Shown here: in pieces, positions 1 to 6,820 of the stretch
Position numbering within the stretch: the first letter of the stretch is position 1
Layout of the letters: the number at the start of each line of letters is the position of its first letter
Source of the DNA: Anaerolineae bacterium
GTDB taxonomy: Bacteria > Chloroflexota > Anaerolineae > Anaerolineales > Villigracilaceae
NCBI GenBank assembly: GCA_018645405.1
Contig: JABGOQ010000136.1
Location: 1-43,467 of the forward strand
DNA length: 43,467 nt
Reading direction: 5' to 3'
Position numbers and translations under genes: made by a program
The notes under the pieces: model-generated
The model's input: only the letters and a program-made list of their open reading frames with translations
Database searches by the model: none
Told to the model about the DNA's origin: nothing

Positions 1-200
1 TTTCCATTTCGGATAGCTGCATATCCGCTGGAGTTTTTCTTCTCAAACAATAAATTAATTGCCTTTTCAGAAATTTCTTTTTTTTCAAAACGGCCAGTCA
101 AAAAAGGCAGAGTTTTTCGATTGCGTTGGTGTCGTCGAGCCAGTAATGCGCCAGCTTCCGAGATCATATCTTTTGTAAATGGGATAAGTTTTGTTTTCAT
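1..200 (-). CDS. GNAT-family N-acetyltransferase, N-terminal part (gene runs off the left edge)
   Basis: An open frame reads leftward from an ATG at 200 to the window edge with no stop, giving 66 residues. A good Shine-Dalgarno (GGAG) lies about 6 bases upstream. The start MKTKLIPFTKDMISEAG, followed by ALLARRHQR and LPFLTGRFE, resembles the first helix and linker of GNAT acetyltransferases found in Chloroflexota, which move an acetyl group from acetyl-CoA to an amine. The acetyl-CoA binding motif would lie beyond the edge, so the family call rests on N-terminal resemblance only. The gene follows the ABC exporter pair on the same strand but is separated from it by a strong terminator, so it is probably a separate transcription unit. 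Confidence 0.55.
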   Translation of the reverse strand, partial: MKTKLIPFTKDMISEAGALLARRHQRNRKTLPFLTGRFEKKEISEKAINLLFEKKNSSGYAAIRNG

Positions 201-217
201 ATTAAATCTCCAAATAA

Positions 218-251
218 AAAGCGGACGGGCAAAATTTGACCCGTCCGCTTT
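218..251 (-). terminator. intrinsic terminator after the ABC exporter operon
   Basis: A perfect 12-bp stem (AAAGCGGACGGG against its complement) with a 10-base loop starts a few bases after the stop of the exporter gene. Read on the minus strand it is followed by a T-run. Confidence 0.9.
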
Positions 252-254
252 ATG

Positions 255-2105
255 CTAATCTGCCCCTAAGGGTTCTGAGCTGTGCTTTTTCTCTTCTGTA
301 AAATCAGCTACACCATATTGCTGCTCTAACTCCTGGCGGAACTGCTGCGTGTACAAACGGTAATAATGCCCACGCTGGCGAAGCAACTCAGCATGATTAC
401 CCATTTCCGTGATACGCCCATCTTCGATTACAAGGATACGATCTGCTCTGCGTATAGTCGAAAGTCGATGCGCAACAACAAAGCTGGTGCGCCCCTTCAT
501 TAAATGCTCCATTCCCTGTTGGATGAGAGACTCTGTGAGCGTATCCACGCTGGAAGTTGCTTCGTCCATAATAAATAGTTCTGGCTTAGACAGGACGGCA
601 CGCGCGAGGCTAACAAGTTGCTTCTGACCCGTAGACAGGAGATTCCCGCCTTCACCGACTTTCTCATCATAGCCCTTCGGTAGGGAGGTGATGAAGTCAT
701 GCGCACCAGCAAGTTGGGATGCTTCTTTGATCTCTTTCAGGTCCGCGTCAAGCCTACCGTAAGAAATATTATCGCGAATTGTGCCAGAGAAGAGATGGGG
801 GGTTTGCAATACAATCCCGATCCGTTCATGGATACTCTCCAAGGTATATTCTGTATAATCTTTTCCATTGATCAAAACTCGTCCACGCTTTGGTTCGTAG
901 AAACGGCAGAGCAAGTTCACGATCGTGGATTTTCCACCACCAGTTGGGCCAACAAGGGCGATCATCTCGCCGGGTTGGACTTTGAGCGTGAAATCCGTGA
1001 GAACAGGTTTGCGCTCTTCGTAATAAAAATCCACATGGTCAAACTCTATTTCTCCTAAGAGTGTCTCAGCAGTGATTGCTCCCGGTAAGTTGTGGATATC
1101 GGAAGGCGTATCTACCAGATCAAAGATGCGTTCCGCTGACGCGATTGAGTGCTGCATCTCGGCATATACGCGAGCAATATCTCGGATAGGCCATAGCATA
1201 AAAGTCAGATATGAGACAAAAGCATGGATGCCGCCAATCGTCAGCAAACCAGCTTGACTTTGAATCCCACCGTACCAGACAATGGAGCCTAATGCTATCG
1301 CAGCGATAATCTGCACGATAGGCAAAAAGAGCGCGGAGAGCCAAGCTGCCTTATATGAGGCTCGATACATATCGCCTGTCAGGTATTGAAATTCATGCAG
1401 ATTCTCATCTTCACGCCCCAAGGCTTTGACAACACGCACGCCGCTGATATTCTCATTATATGCGCCAGTGATTTTCGAGTTGGCGCGTCGAGAAGCGCGA
1501 AACTCAACCAAAATGCGCTGGCGGAATTTGATGCCGACAATGATCAAGACAGGGATTATCGCAAAAACTATCGCAGCCAAGCGCCAATTGATAATTGCCA
1601 TAAAAATGACGGATGTCGTGATGTTGGTGATCGCCCAGGTTGTATCAAGCAAGCCCCAAGTCAGCAAATCAGCGACACGCCCTGTGTCTGATGTGACACG
1701 GGACATCAATCGCCCAACTGACGTTTGACTATAGTAAGAGAGCGATAAATCTTGCAGATGTTCAAAGATCATCTTGCGCATATCATATTGAACGCGTTCA
1801 CCCAAGACACCAGCTAGATAAACAAAGGCAAAAACCAAAGCCGCTTGCACGAAAATGAAGCCACCATAGAGTTTAGCAAGCTCTAGCATGCGGTCTACAT
1901 CTTTAGCTACAATACCCTGATCGATAATATCTTTGTTAATGTAGGTGAAGACACCGTCCAAGGCAGATGTGAGCGCAATTGCAATAAAAAATCCAAATAC
2001 CCAACTCTTGTGTGGTTTCAATAGTTCAACGATGCGCTTTAGTACAGGCATTGTTAATTGACTTGTATATTCTTCTTCTTCAATTTCTATTTTTTCATTA
2101 GACAT
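255..2105 (-). CDS. ABC exporter half-transporter, second subunit of a heterodimer (catalytic Walker B, degenerate signature)
   Basis: This is an ABC type I exporter half-molecule: an N-terminal six-helix membrane domain (about residues 20-320) fused to a nucleotide-binding domain. Visible motifs, numbered from the ATG at 2105 (616 aa), are Walker A GPTGGGKST at about 386-394, signature LSTGQ at about 490-494 (consensus LSGGQ), Walker B LFIMDE at about 510-515 with the catalytic Glu, and the switch His near 546. The frame extends to a TTG at 2120, but the ATG at 2105 has GGAGAAA at proper spacing and is preferred. It lies 50 bases after the partner gene on the same strand. Such pairs (BmrCD, LmrCD, TM287/288) export drugs or lipids. 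The substrate cannot be read from sequence. Confidence 0.93.
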   Translation of the reverse strand: MSNEKIEIEEEEYTSQLTMPVLKRIVELLKPHKSWVFGFFIAIALTSALDGVFTYINKDIIDQGIVAKDVDRMLELAKLYGGFIFVQAALVFAFVYLAGVLGERVQYDMRKMIFEHLQDLSLSYYSQTSVGRLMSRVTSDTGRVADLLTWGLLDTTWAITNITTSVIFMAIINWRLAAIVFAIIPVLIIVGIKFRQRILVEFRASRRANSKITGAYNENISGVRVVKALGREDENLHEFQYLTGDMYRASYKAAWLSALFLPIVQIIAAIALGSIVWYGGIQSQAGLLTIGGIHAFVSYLTFMLWPIRDIARVYAEMQHSIASAERIFDLVDTPSDIHNLPGAITAETLLGEIEFDHVDFYYEERKPVLTDFTLKVQPGEMIALVGPTGGGKSTIVNLLCRFYEPKRGRVLINGKDYTEYTLESIHERIGIVLQTPHLFSGTIRDNISYGRLDADLKEIKEASQLAGAHDFITSLPKGYDEKVGEGGNLLSTGQKQLVSLARAVLSKPELFIMDEATSSVDTLTESLIQQGMEHLMKGRTSFVVAHRLSTIRRADRILVIEDGRITEMGNHAELLRQRGHYYRLYTQQFRQELEQQYGVADFTEEKKHSSEPLGAD

Positions 2106-2155
2106 AATCTTTTTCTCCAAAGACCGGGTTTCTTGTTATGAAATACGACCTCTTT

Positions 2156-3991
2156 TCAGGCTGCACCAGCAATTTCTTTTTCCAACTCTTCATCAATCCG
2201 TGTCTGCAAATCGTAAATTTCACGGTACATTCCATTTTCTGCCGCAAGCAACTCTTCATGTGTGCCGGTCTGAATAATCTCGCCTTTATCCAGCACAAGG
2301 ATCAAATCAGCGGTCATCACAGATTGAATGCGATGTGCAATGATGAACGTCGTCCGATTTTCCATTAGGTTATTTAGCGCAACACGGATAGTTGCTTCAG
2401 TTTCAGTGTCAACAGATGAGGTTGAATCATCCAAGATCAAGATCTGCGGATTCTTCAGCAGAGTACGCGCAATTGCTATGCGCTGTTTCTGCCCACCCGA
2501 GAGGGTGACACCCTTCTCTCCAACCAGCGTTTGATAGCCGTCAGGGAAAGTCAAAATAACATCGTGAACAGCTGCAGCGCGTGCAGCCTCTTCTATCTCT
2601 GCATCTGTCACTTCGCGCCCGACGCCGTAGGTAATATTCTCACGAATCGAGCGAGAGAAGAGGAAAGGTTCCTGTTCAACGATTCCCGTTTGCGCACGCA
2701 TATATTTGCGCGAGTAATCACGTAGTTCAACCCCATCCAAAAGAAGGGAGCCGCTCGTGTAATCGTAAAAGCGTGGCAACAAGTTGACTAACGATGTTTT
2801 GCCAGAGCCGGTTGAGCCGAGCAAGGCGATTGCTTGACCAGGCTCACAGTGAAATGAGATGTTTTTTAGCACGGGCGTTCCGTCCGATTTCTCATCTTCA
2901 TAGGCAAAAGAAACATCATCAAAAATAATCTTACCGCGCACTGATCCATCCGGGTCAACTTTTCCGTCCGTCAGCGGTTCACGAATTTCTCTTGTGATAT
3001 CCATCAGGCGACCATAGGAGACCAGTCCTGTTGAAGTCTGCACAATTAGACGCCCTAAATTGCGGATAGGCCAAATTAGCCATGCCACCAAACCGACATA
3101 AGCCAAATAAGTACCTACGGTGATTTCACCATTGATAGCCATGATCGCAGCAAAAATGAAACCGCCCAGCATTTGCCCACCAAGCACAAGATCTGAGAGA
3201 GGCCAATAGAGTGAGTGCATCAGCAATAAATAACGACCGCGCAGGAATTTTTCCCAGTTATCGCCTTCAAATTTGCTCTTCTCGTGTTTCTGGCGAGCAA
3301 AAGCCTTAACCACACGCACGCCTGTTAAATTTTCTTGCAATGTGGTTGAAAGCACCGTCGCTTGTTCTTGATATTTTTCATAACGTTTTGTGACACGCTT
3401 GAAAAACCACAGTGATGCATAAAGCATAAAAGGAATCACGATGACGGATATCCACGCCAGCTTCGCGTTTAGATTAAGTAGAGCGATGAAATTGATGAAG
3501 AAAATCAGGATGATGCGCCCTACACCTATGGCTTGCTCGTTGAAAAACCGGCGGACGGCGTCCACATCGGAGGTGACGCGTTCAATTAAATCGCCTATGG
3601 GCGTGCTACCGTGATAGGAAAAACTCAGTCGCTGAATGTGGTCGAAGAGAAAGTCGCGCAAGCGGCGTGCGATTCCTTCCGCGGTGTAGGCTGCCAGCCT
3701 GCCTGAAACGAAGGAGAATGCACCTTCGAAGAGAGCCAAGCCGACAAATCCTAAAGCGACCCAAGCAAAAGTTGCTGGAAGATCATCATTAATAGGAGAG
3801 GCATTACCGGTCAACACATCGGCAAAGTAGCGCAGAAGGAGGTAGGTAAGCGTTTTTGATAAAGCCGAAATTGCCAGTGTAAGGGTCGCGCCGAGATAGT
3901 GTCGACGGTAATCGACCATCATTTTCCATAGCCCTTTCAGGCGGTTTTTTGCAATAGTATTGCGAAAGTCGAAGGTTAGCGGTTTGTTCAT
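2156..3991 (-). CDS. ABC exporter half-transporter, first subunit of a heterodimer (degenerate Walker B, canonical signature)
   Basis: A 611-aa ABC type I exporter subunit: membrane domain about 30-330, nucleotide-binding domain about 350-600. Walker A is GSTGSGKTS (392-400), the signature is a canonical LSGGQ (497-501), and Walker B is ILILDD (517-522) with Asp where the catalytic Glu should be. The switch His is near 553. The partner has the reverse pattern, so together they would form one consensus and one degenerate ATP site, as known for TM287/288-type and BmrCD-type heterodimers. The gene is first in its operon. Upstream lies a leader with a small peptide ORF and an intrinsic terminator, which suggests drug-inducible control by attenuation. 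Confidence 0.93.
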   Translation of the reverse strand: MNKPLTFDFRNTIAKNRLKGLWKMMVDYRRHYLGATLTLAISALSKTLTYLLLRYFADVLTGNASPINDDLPATFAWVALGFVGLALFEGAFSFVSGRLAAYTAEGIARRLRDFLFDHIQRLSFSYHGSTPIGDLIERVTSDVDAVRRFFNEQAIGVGRIILIFFINFIALLNLNAKLAWISVIVIPFMLYASLWFFKRVTKRYEKYQEQATVLSTTLQENLTGVRVVKAFARQKHEKSKFEGDNWEKFLRGRYLLLMHSLYWPLSDLVLGGQMLGGFIFAAIMAINGEITVGTYLAYVGLVAWLIWPIRNLGRLIVQTSTGLVSYGRLMDITREIREPLTDGKVDPDGSVRGKIIFDDVSFAYEDEKSDGTPVLKNISFHCEPGQAIALLGSTGSGKTSLVNLLPRFYDYTSGSLLLDGVELRDYSRKYMRAQTGIVEQEPFLFSRSIRENITYGVGREVTDAEIEEAARAAAVHDVILTFPDGYQTLVGEKGVTLSGGQKQRIAIARTLLKNPQILILDDSTSSVDTETEATIRVALNNLMENRTTFIIAHRIQSVMTADLILVLDKGEIIQTGTHEELLAAENGMYREIYDLQTRIDEELEKEIAGAA

Positions 3992-4023
3992 GGTGTTGTC
4001 CTGTTGGTTTTACTGAATTAAAC

Positions 4024-4055
4024 AAAAAAGCCACGATGCGGAGCGCACCGTGGCT
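4024..4055 (-). terminator. leader terminator (attenuator) upstream of the ABC exporter operon
   Basis: On the minus strand, AGCCACGGTGCG (4044-4055), loop CTC (4041-4043) and CGCATCGTGGCT (4029-4040) form a 12-bp stem with one G-U pair, followed by five more T residues. It lies between the operon promoter (4201-4229) and the first exporter gene (start 3991), so it would stop transcription before the operon unless it is prevented from folding. Confidence 0.85.
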
Positions 4056-4080
4056 AAAATAGACCAAAGATATATATTCC

Positions 4081-4155
4081 TTAAAGAGGAATAGGCGCAC
4101 TCCTAGAAAGTGAAAAATAAACACTTAGAGGGATAAAGGTTTTTTGTACTGTCAT
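4081..4155 (-). CDS. 24-aa leader peptide of the ABC exporter operon
   Basis: ATG at 4155, stop TAA at 4081-4083, 24 residues beginning MTVQKTFIPLSVYF and ending SRSAPIPL. A strong Shine-Dalgarno AAGGAG (4165-4170) sits 9 bases upstream. The ORF lies between the operon promoter and a strong intrinsic terminator, and its ribosome-binding site and 3' end each contain a segment complementary to the terminator stem. This is the arrangement expected of an attenuation leader peptide whose translation senses ribosome-targeting drugs. I do not recognise the peptide. No known stalling motif is certain, although Pro and Arg residues near the end could slow a ribosome. Confidence 0.7.
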   Translation of the reverse strand: MTVQKTFIPLSVYFSLSRSAPIPL

Positions 4156-4200
4156 CTTGGTGCGCTCCTTTTTAAGATTTGCTTCTGGGAAGCAAAAACG

Positions 4201-4229
4201 AGTTTATCATTGGGGATGGGGAGTGTCAA
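4201..4229 (-). promoter_or_regulatory. promoter of the ABC exporter leader and operon
   Basis: On the minus strand there is a consensus -35 TTGACA (4224-4229), a 17-base spacer and an extended -10 TGATAAACT (hexamer 4201-4206). Transcription should begin near 4194, giving a leader of roughly 200 bases. A short hairpin (GCTTC-TGG-GAAGC, 4181-4193) would lie at the 5' end of the RNA. Confidence 0.8.
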
Positions 4230-4264
4230 GTAAATTCTGCAAAAAAGGGCGATAAGGAGGGCTA

Positions 4265-4273
4265 TGCTATAAT
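4265..4273 (+). promoter_or_regulatory. extended -10 promoter of the CarD-like gene pair
   Basis: TGCTATAAT is a perfect extended -10 element. No clear -35 is visible at 16-18 bases upstream, which extended -10 promoters can tolerate. It faces away from the exporter promoter and lies about 50 bases before the first CarD-like start. Confidence 0.65.
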
Positions 4274-4321
4274 AGGGTATCTGGCCTCCATTAATGAGGA
4301 GATAAGGAAAAAGGAAAATTT

Positions 4322-4870
4322 ATGGATGAAGAAAAACTAGATAAAGGGGATTGGATCGTACACAAACAACATGGGGTTGGGCAGATCAAGGCGGTTGAAG
4401 AGAAAACGATAGGAGATAGCGTACGCCAATATTTTCGCGTAGATGTAAGTGGTGGTGTTTATTGGTTGCCAACTACAGATATGCCAGATTATGTTCGGCC
4501 TGTTTCGTCTCATTATAAGTTCCGCAAGGTACTCAAACTTATTCGCGAAGCCCCAGGTGAGTTACCTCAAGAATACAAAGAGCGCGATCGGAAAATTGCT
4601 GAGAGACTAGAAGACCCTGCGCTTGAATCAAAAGGCAAGTTGATTAGAGATTTACATGCGCGGAAGCAGACAGAAGGTGCAAAATTAAGCGCGCTTAATG
4701 AAAGGCAGTTGGATGGACTCAGAATACAATTTCTTGCTGAGATGGTTATTGTTTTAGACGTTGAAATGCGAGAAGCTGAAGACAGGCTTGATAAAGCCTT
4801 AAAGAAGAGTCTAGTTGAGCTAACAGAGTCTTCTTTAACGACAGGGGTAGTGAGTGAAAGGGCATCATGA
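4322..4870 (+). CDS. CarD-like RNA-polymerase-interacting regulator, copy 1
   Basis: A 182-aa protein with an N-terminal CarD/TRCF RNA-polymerase-interaction domain (about residues 5-60, with GDWIVHKQHGVGQIKAVE and YWLP) followed by a helical domain (about 65-165) of the CarD type. CarD binds the RNA polymerase beta subunit and stabilises open promoter complexes. The same HGxG core occurs in Mfd in this window. The start has AAGGAAAA just upstream. Its stop overlaps the start of a paralogue by four bases (ATGA), so the two are translationally coupled. The pair looks like an old tandem duplication: the C-terminal helices match in order but have diverged. It carries neither a DNA-methylase nor a rRNA-operon neighbour that would narrow its role. 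Confidence 0.88.
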   Translation: MDEEKLDKGDWIVHKQHGVGQIKAVEEKTIGDSVRQYFRVDVSGGVYWLPTTDMPDYVRPVSSHYKFRKVLKLIREAPGELPQEYKERDRKIAERLEDPALESKGKLIRDLHARKQTEGAKLSALNERQLDGLRIQFLAEMVIVLDVEMREAEDRLDKALKKSLVELTESSLTTGVVSERAS

Positions 4871-5448
4871 GTGTAAAAGAAATAGCTACAGAACATAAGG
4901 AAAGACTTGAAGAAGGGGATTGGATAGTTCACAAGCAACATGGGGTAGGGCAAGTTAAAGCAATTGAAAAAAAGAAGATAGGCGGAAAAGAGCGGAAATA
5001 TTTTCGTGTTAAAGTGAGTGATGGCGTTTATTGGCTTCCGATCAAGAAAGCCCCAGACTATATCCGCTCGATCGCTTCTCGTTACAGAATTCGAAAGGTA
5101 CTAAAATCCATACGCAAAGCCCCACAAGATTTACCAGATAACTACAAGGAAAGAAATGAGTACGTTGTGGAGAAGTTGACTGGCGCTAAACTTCAGATAA
5201 AAGGGGAAATAATCAGAGATTTGCACGCAAGGGGACCAAACGAAGACGTAAACCTGACGGTCATTGACAGCCGACAATTAGATAAACTGCGAGAGCAATT
5301 CCTTCGTGAGATGATGATCGTTTTAGACATAGATATGGCTAAAGCGGAAGAAAAACTTGATCGGGCTTTAAGAAAAAGTGTTGAAAGAATGAAGAAAAAT
5401 AAGAAAGAAGAAAGAGCTGAATCGCAACCAGAGGAAGAGCTAGGATAG
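4867..5448 (+). CDS. CarD-like RNA-polymerase-interacting regulator, copy 2
   Basis: A 193-aa paralogue of the upstream gene, with the RNA-polymerase-interaction domain at about residues 14-70 (GDWIVHKQHGVGQVKAIE, YWLP) and a helical C-terminal domain (about 75-175). It ends in a charged tail of Lys and Glu (KKNKKEERAESQPEEE). Compared with copy 1 it has about 9 extra residues at the N-terminus. The ATG overlaps the stop of copy 1, and an intrinsic terminator follows, so the two form a complete operon. Two different CarD subunits made together could compete for RNA polymerase or act at different promoter sets; this is inference. Confidence 0.88.
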   Translation: MSVKEIATEHKERLEEGDWIVHKQHGVGQVKAIEKKKIGGKERKYFRVKVSDGVYWLPIKKAPDYIRSIASRYRIRKVLKSIRKAPQDLPDNYKERNEYVVEKLTGAKLQIKGEIIRDLHARGPNEDVNLTVIDSRQLDKLREQFLREMMIVLDIDMAKAEEKLDRALRKSVERMKKNKKEERAESQPEEELG

Positions 5449-5466
5449 ATACTTCTTATTGGAAAG

Positions 5467-5492
5467 AAAAAAGCACCGCAAGGTGCTTTTTT
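5467..5492. terminator. bidirectional intrinsic terminator between the CarD-like operon and the recombinase
   Basis: An 11-bp stem (AAAAAAGCACC against GGTGCTTTTTT) with a GCAA tetraloop. It has A- and T-runs on both sides, so it serves the two convergent units. Confidence 0.92.
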
Positions 5493-5503
5493 CTTTAATT
5501 TCT

Positions 5504-6487
5504 TCATTTTTTGTCAAAAATCTCGTAATATCCCTGATCTAATTCATCATCAGACAAATGTGCGTATCGCTGCGTAACGGCGATATTGCTATGACGCGCC
5601 AATTCTTGTGCCATTTTCAAATTGCCCGTTGCACGTAAAACAGTGGTTACGAAATAATGCCTAAAGGAGTGGGGCGTTATCTTGCCAACAGCTTCTTCCC
5701 CCAATATCTGACGAACGCGGTCTCTGACGATATTTCTACCTGTTGCTGTAGAGATTGGCTTTACTTTTTTTCCCGCGCCCTTATCATGCCGAGCAAAGAG
5801 GGGCAGGGAGGGGAGGGGGCGTCCCGAAGAACCGTCCAGTTTTTGGCGAGCAGAGAGATAATCTTTGAGAGAACGCATTGAGCGTGATGAAAAACGGATC
5901 AACGCCTGCTTATCGCCTTTCCCGATGATAATAGCGCGCCCCTCGTTCCAATCCACATCTCCGCGCCGCAATTCACATATTTCGTGCACCCGAAGCCCTG
6001 TATCTGCCAAAGTGATGATAAAAGCACGGTCTCTTAATGCGCGTAATCGTTCTTTTTCTTCTTCTGGCAATAATTGCGCATAACTTTCCACAGCCTTGAT
6101 GATCGAATCGATGTCTTCGCGAGGAAATTGGGGCAACCGCTGACCGGGTCTGCGTGCGCGCTGGCGGATGAGAAGCTCCAGCCGAGGCAGGTTTATTTCA
6201 GCAAGTCGCTCGGCAACAAGATATTTGTAGAAACCCGTTAGAGCGGCCAGGTAGAGACGTTCTGTGGTCGGTGCATAAATCTTCAGCGCCGTAATCGTCC
6301 ATGCTAATGCATCCTCGCTGATCTCCATAATTGGCGTCTCATCGGGGGAGATGTTGCGCACGTCTAAAACCTGCGTGAAAAAGTTTAGCGCGTTGGCGTA
6401 GGTGCGGGCGGTGTTCTCGCTGCGCGCTAAACGCACCGTCCCTAAATACCCTGCAATCGCTTCAGAAATGGTGATTTTCTCACTCAT
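5504..6487 (-). CDS. tyrosine recombinase, XerC/XerD-like
   Basis: A 327-aa site-specific recombinase. The N-terminal SAM-like core-binding domain covers about residues 5-95 and the catalytic domain about 118-320. All six catalytic residues can be placed by pattern: Arg166 (TGLRVHE), Lys190 (IIGKGDK), His273 and Arg276 (TPHSFRH), His299 (ELARHSN) and Tyr308 (TQRYAHL). It resolves or integrates DNA by forming a 3'-phosphotyrosine bond. It stands alone with its own promoter, with no phage genes and no visible attachment site. It could be the chromosomal Xer recombinase or an orphan integrase, and this cannot be decided here. The length is near that of XerC/D (about 300 aa) with a small insert in the catalytic domain. 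Confidence 0.9.
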   Translation of the reverse strand: MSEKITISEAIAGYLGTVRLARSENTARTYANALNFFTQVLDVRNISPDETPIMEISEDALAWTITALKIYAPTTERLYLAALTGFYKYLVAERLAEINLPRLELLIRQRARRPGQRLPQFPREDIDSIIKAVESYAQLLPEEEKERLRALRDRAFIITLADTGLRVHEICELRRGDVDWNEGRAIIIGKGDKQALIRFSSRSMRSLKDYLSARQKLDGSSGRPLPSLPLFARHDKGAGKKVKPISTATGRNIVRDRVRQILGEEAVGKITPHSFRHYFVTTVLRATGNLKMAQELARHSNIAVTQRYAHLSDDELDQGYYEIFDKK

Positions 6488-6785
6488 CGTTTGATTTCCT
6501 TATGTTTCTTATAAATATACTTATCAAAAGCATAAACCGATTATACAACTTTGCCTCCAAAAGTCAATCCCCCACTTCTAGTTTAAAGATGAAGGTTTCA
6601 AGTTTGAAATTTGTGAAGGAATTCAGGCATAAGGCGCGCCCTTTAAGTTTTTAACTTTTAACCTGTAACTCACGAGATTTCCTGACTCCCCCACCCCACC
6701 TCAGAGATGGCTAAGATCATCATATAAGAAGATATAAAGCTTAACAGCACGCAAATCTAGCACAAAAAAGAGCGCGATACCACTA
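6488..6785. other. intergenic region between divergent recombinase and radical SAM genes
   Basis: About 300 bases without a gene. It holds the recombinase promoter near its left end. Elsewhere I see no ORF with a ribosome-binding site and no tRNA. The partner uracil-DNA-glycosylase-like gene that often accompanies this radical SAM family is not here. Confidence 0.5.
6540..6567 (-). promoter_or_regulatory. promoter of the tyrosine recombinase
   Basis: On the minus strand: -35 TTGACT (6562-6567), a 16-base spacer and a perfect -10 TATAAT (6540-6545). Transcription would begin near 6533, about 45 bases before the ATG. Confidence 0.7.
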
Positions 6786-6814
6786 TTGTATAAAAAGAAC
6801 AATTGTTCTACAAT
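6786..6814 (+). promoter_or_regulatory. promoter of the DNA-repair radical SAM gene
   Basis: -35-like TTGTAT (6786-6791), a 17-base spacer and -10 TACAAT (6809-6814). The predicted start point falls about 7 bases after the -10, on or next to the ATG at 6821, so the mRNA is probably leaderless. No Shine-Dalgarno precedes that ATG. Confidence 0.6.
6796..6809. promoter_or_regulatory. LexA (SOS) box, Gram-positive type
   Basis: A perfect 14-base palindrome with core GAAC-AATT-GTTC, matching the GAAC-N4-GTTC operator of Bacillus-type LexA. That operator type is also known from Dehalococcoides in the Chloroflexota. It fills the spacer between the -35 and -10 of the downstream promoter, an ideal place for repression. 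Confidence 0.72.
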
Positions 6815-6820
6815 CTGCAT

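Larger units (their letters stand above)
4024..4170 (-). promoter_or_regulatory. putative ribosome-mediated attenuator leader with two alternative antiterminator segments
   Basis: The 5' side of the terminator holds GGTGCGCTCC (4040-4049). It is perfectly complementary over 10 bases to GGAGCGCACC (4159-4168), which overlaps the Shine-Dalgarno of the leader peptide. It is also complementary, with two G-U pairs, to GGAGTGCGCC (4094-4103), which lies inside the leader ORF near its stop. Either pairing would break the terminator. A ribosome reaching the stop at 4081 would cover the second segment and let the terminator form. A ribosome stalled earlier would leave it free and allow read-through. 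The pairing is seen in the sequence; the mechanism is inferred from known leaders such as bmrB upstream of bmrCD. Confidence 0.7.

Noticed and set aside
5504..6487. Integrase as a sign of a prophage or genomic island
   Set aside because: No phage genes, no tRNA-proximal attachment repeats and no change in gene style nearby; it may be a housekeeping recombinase.
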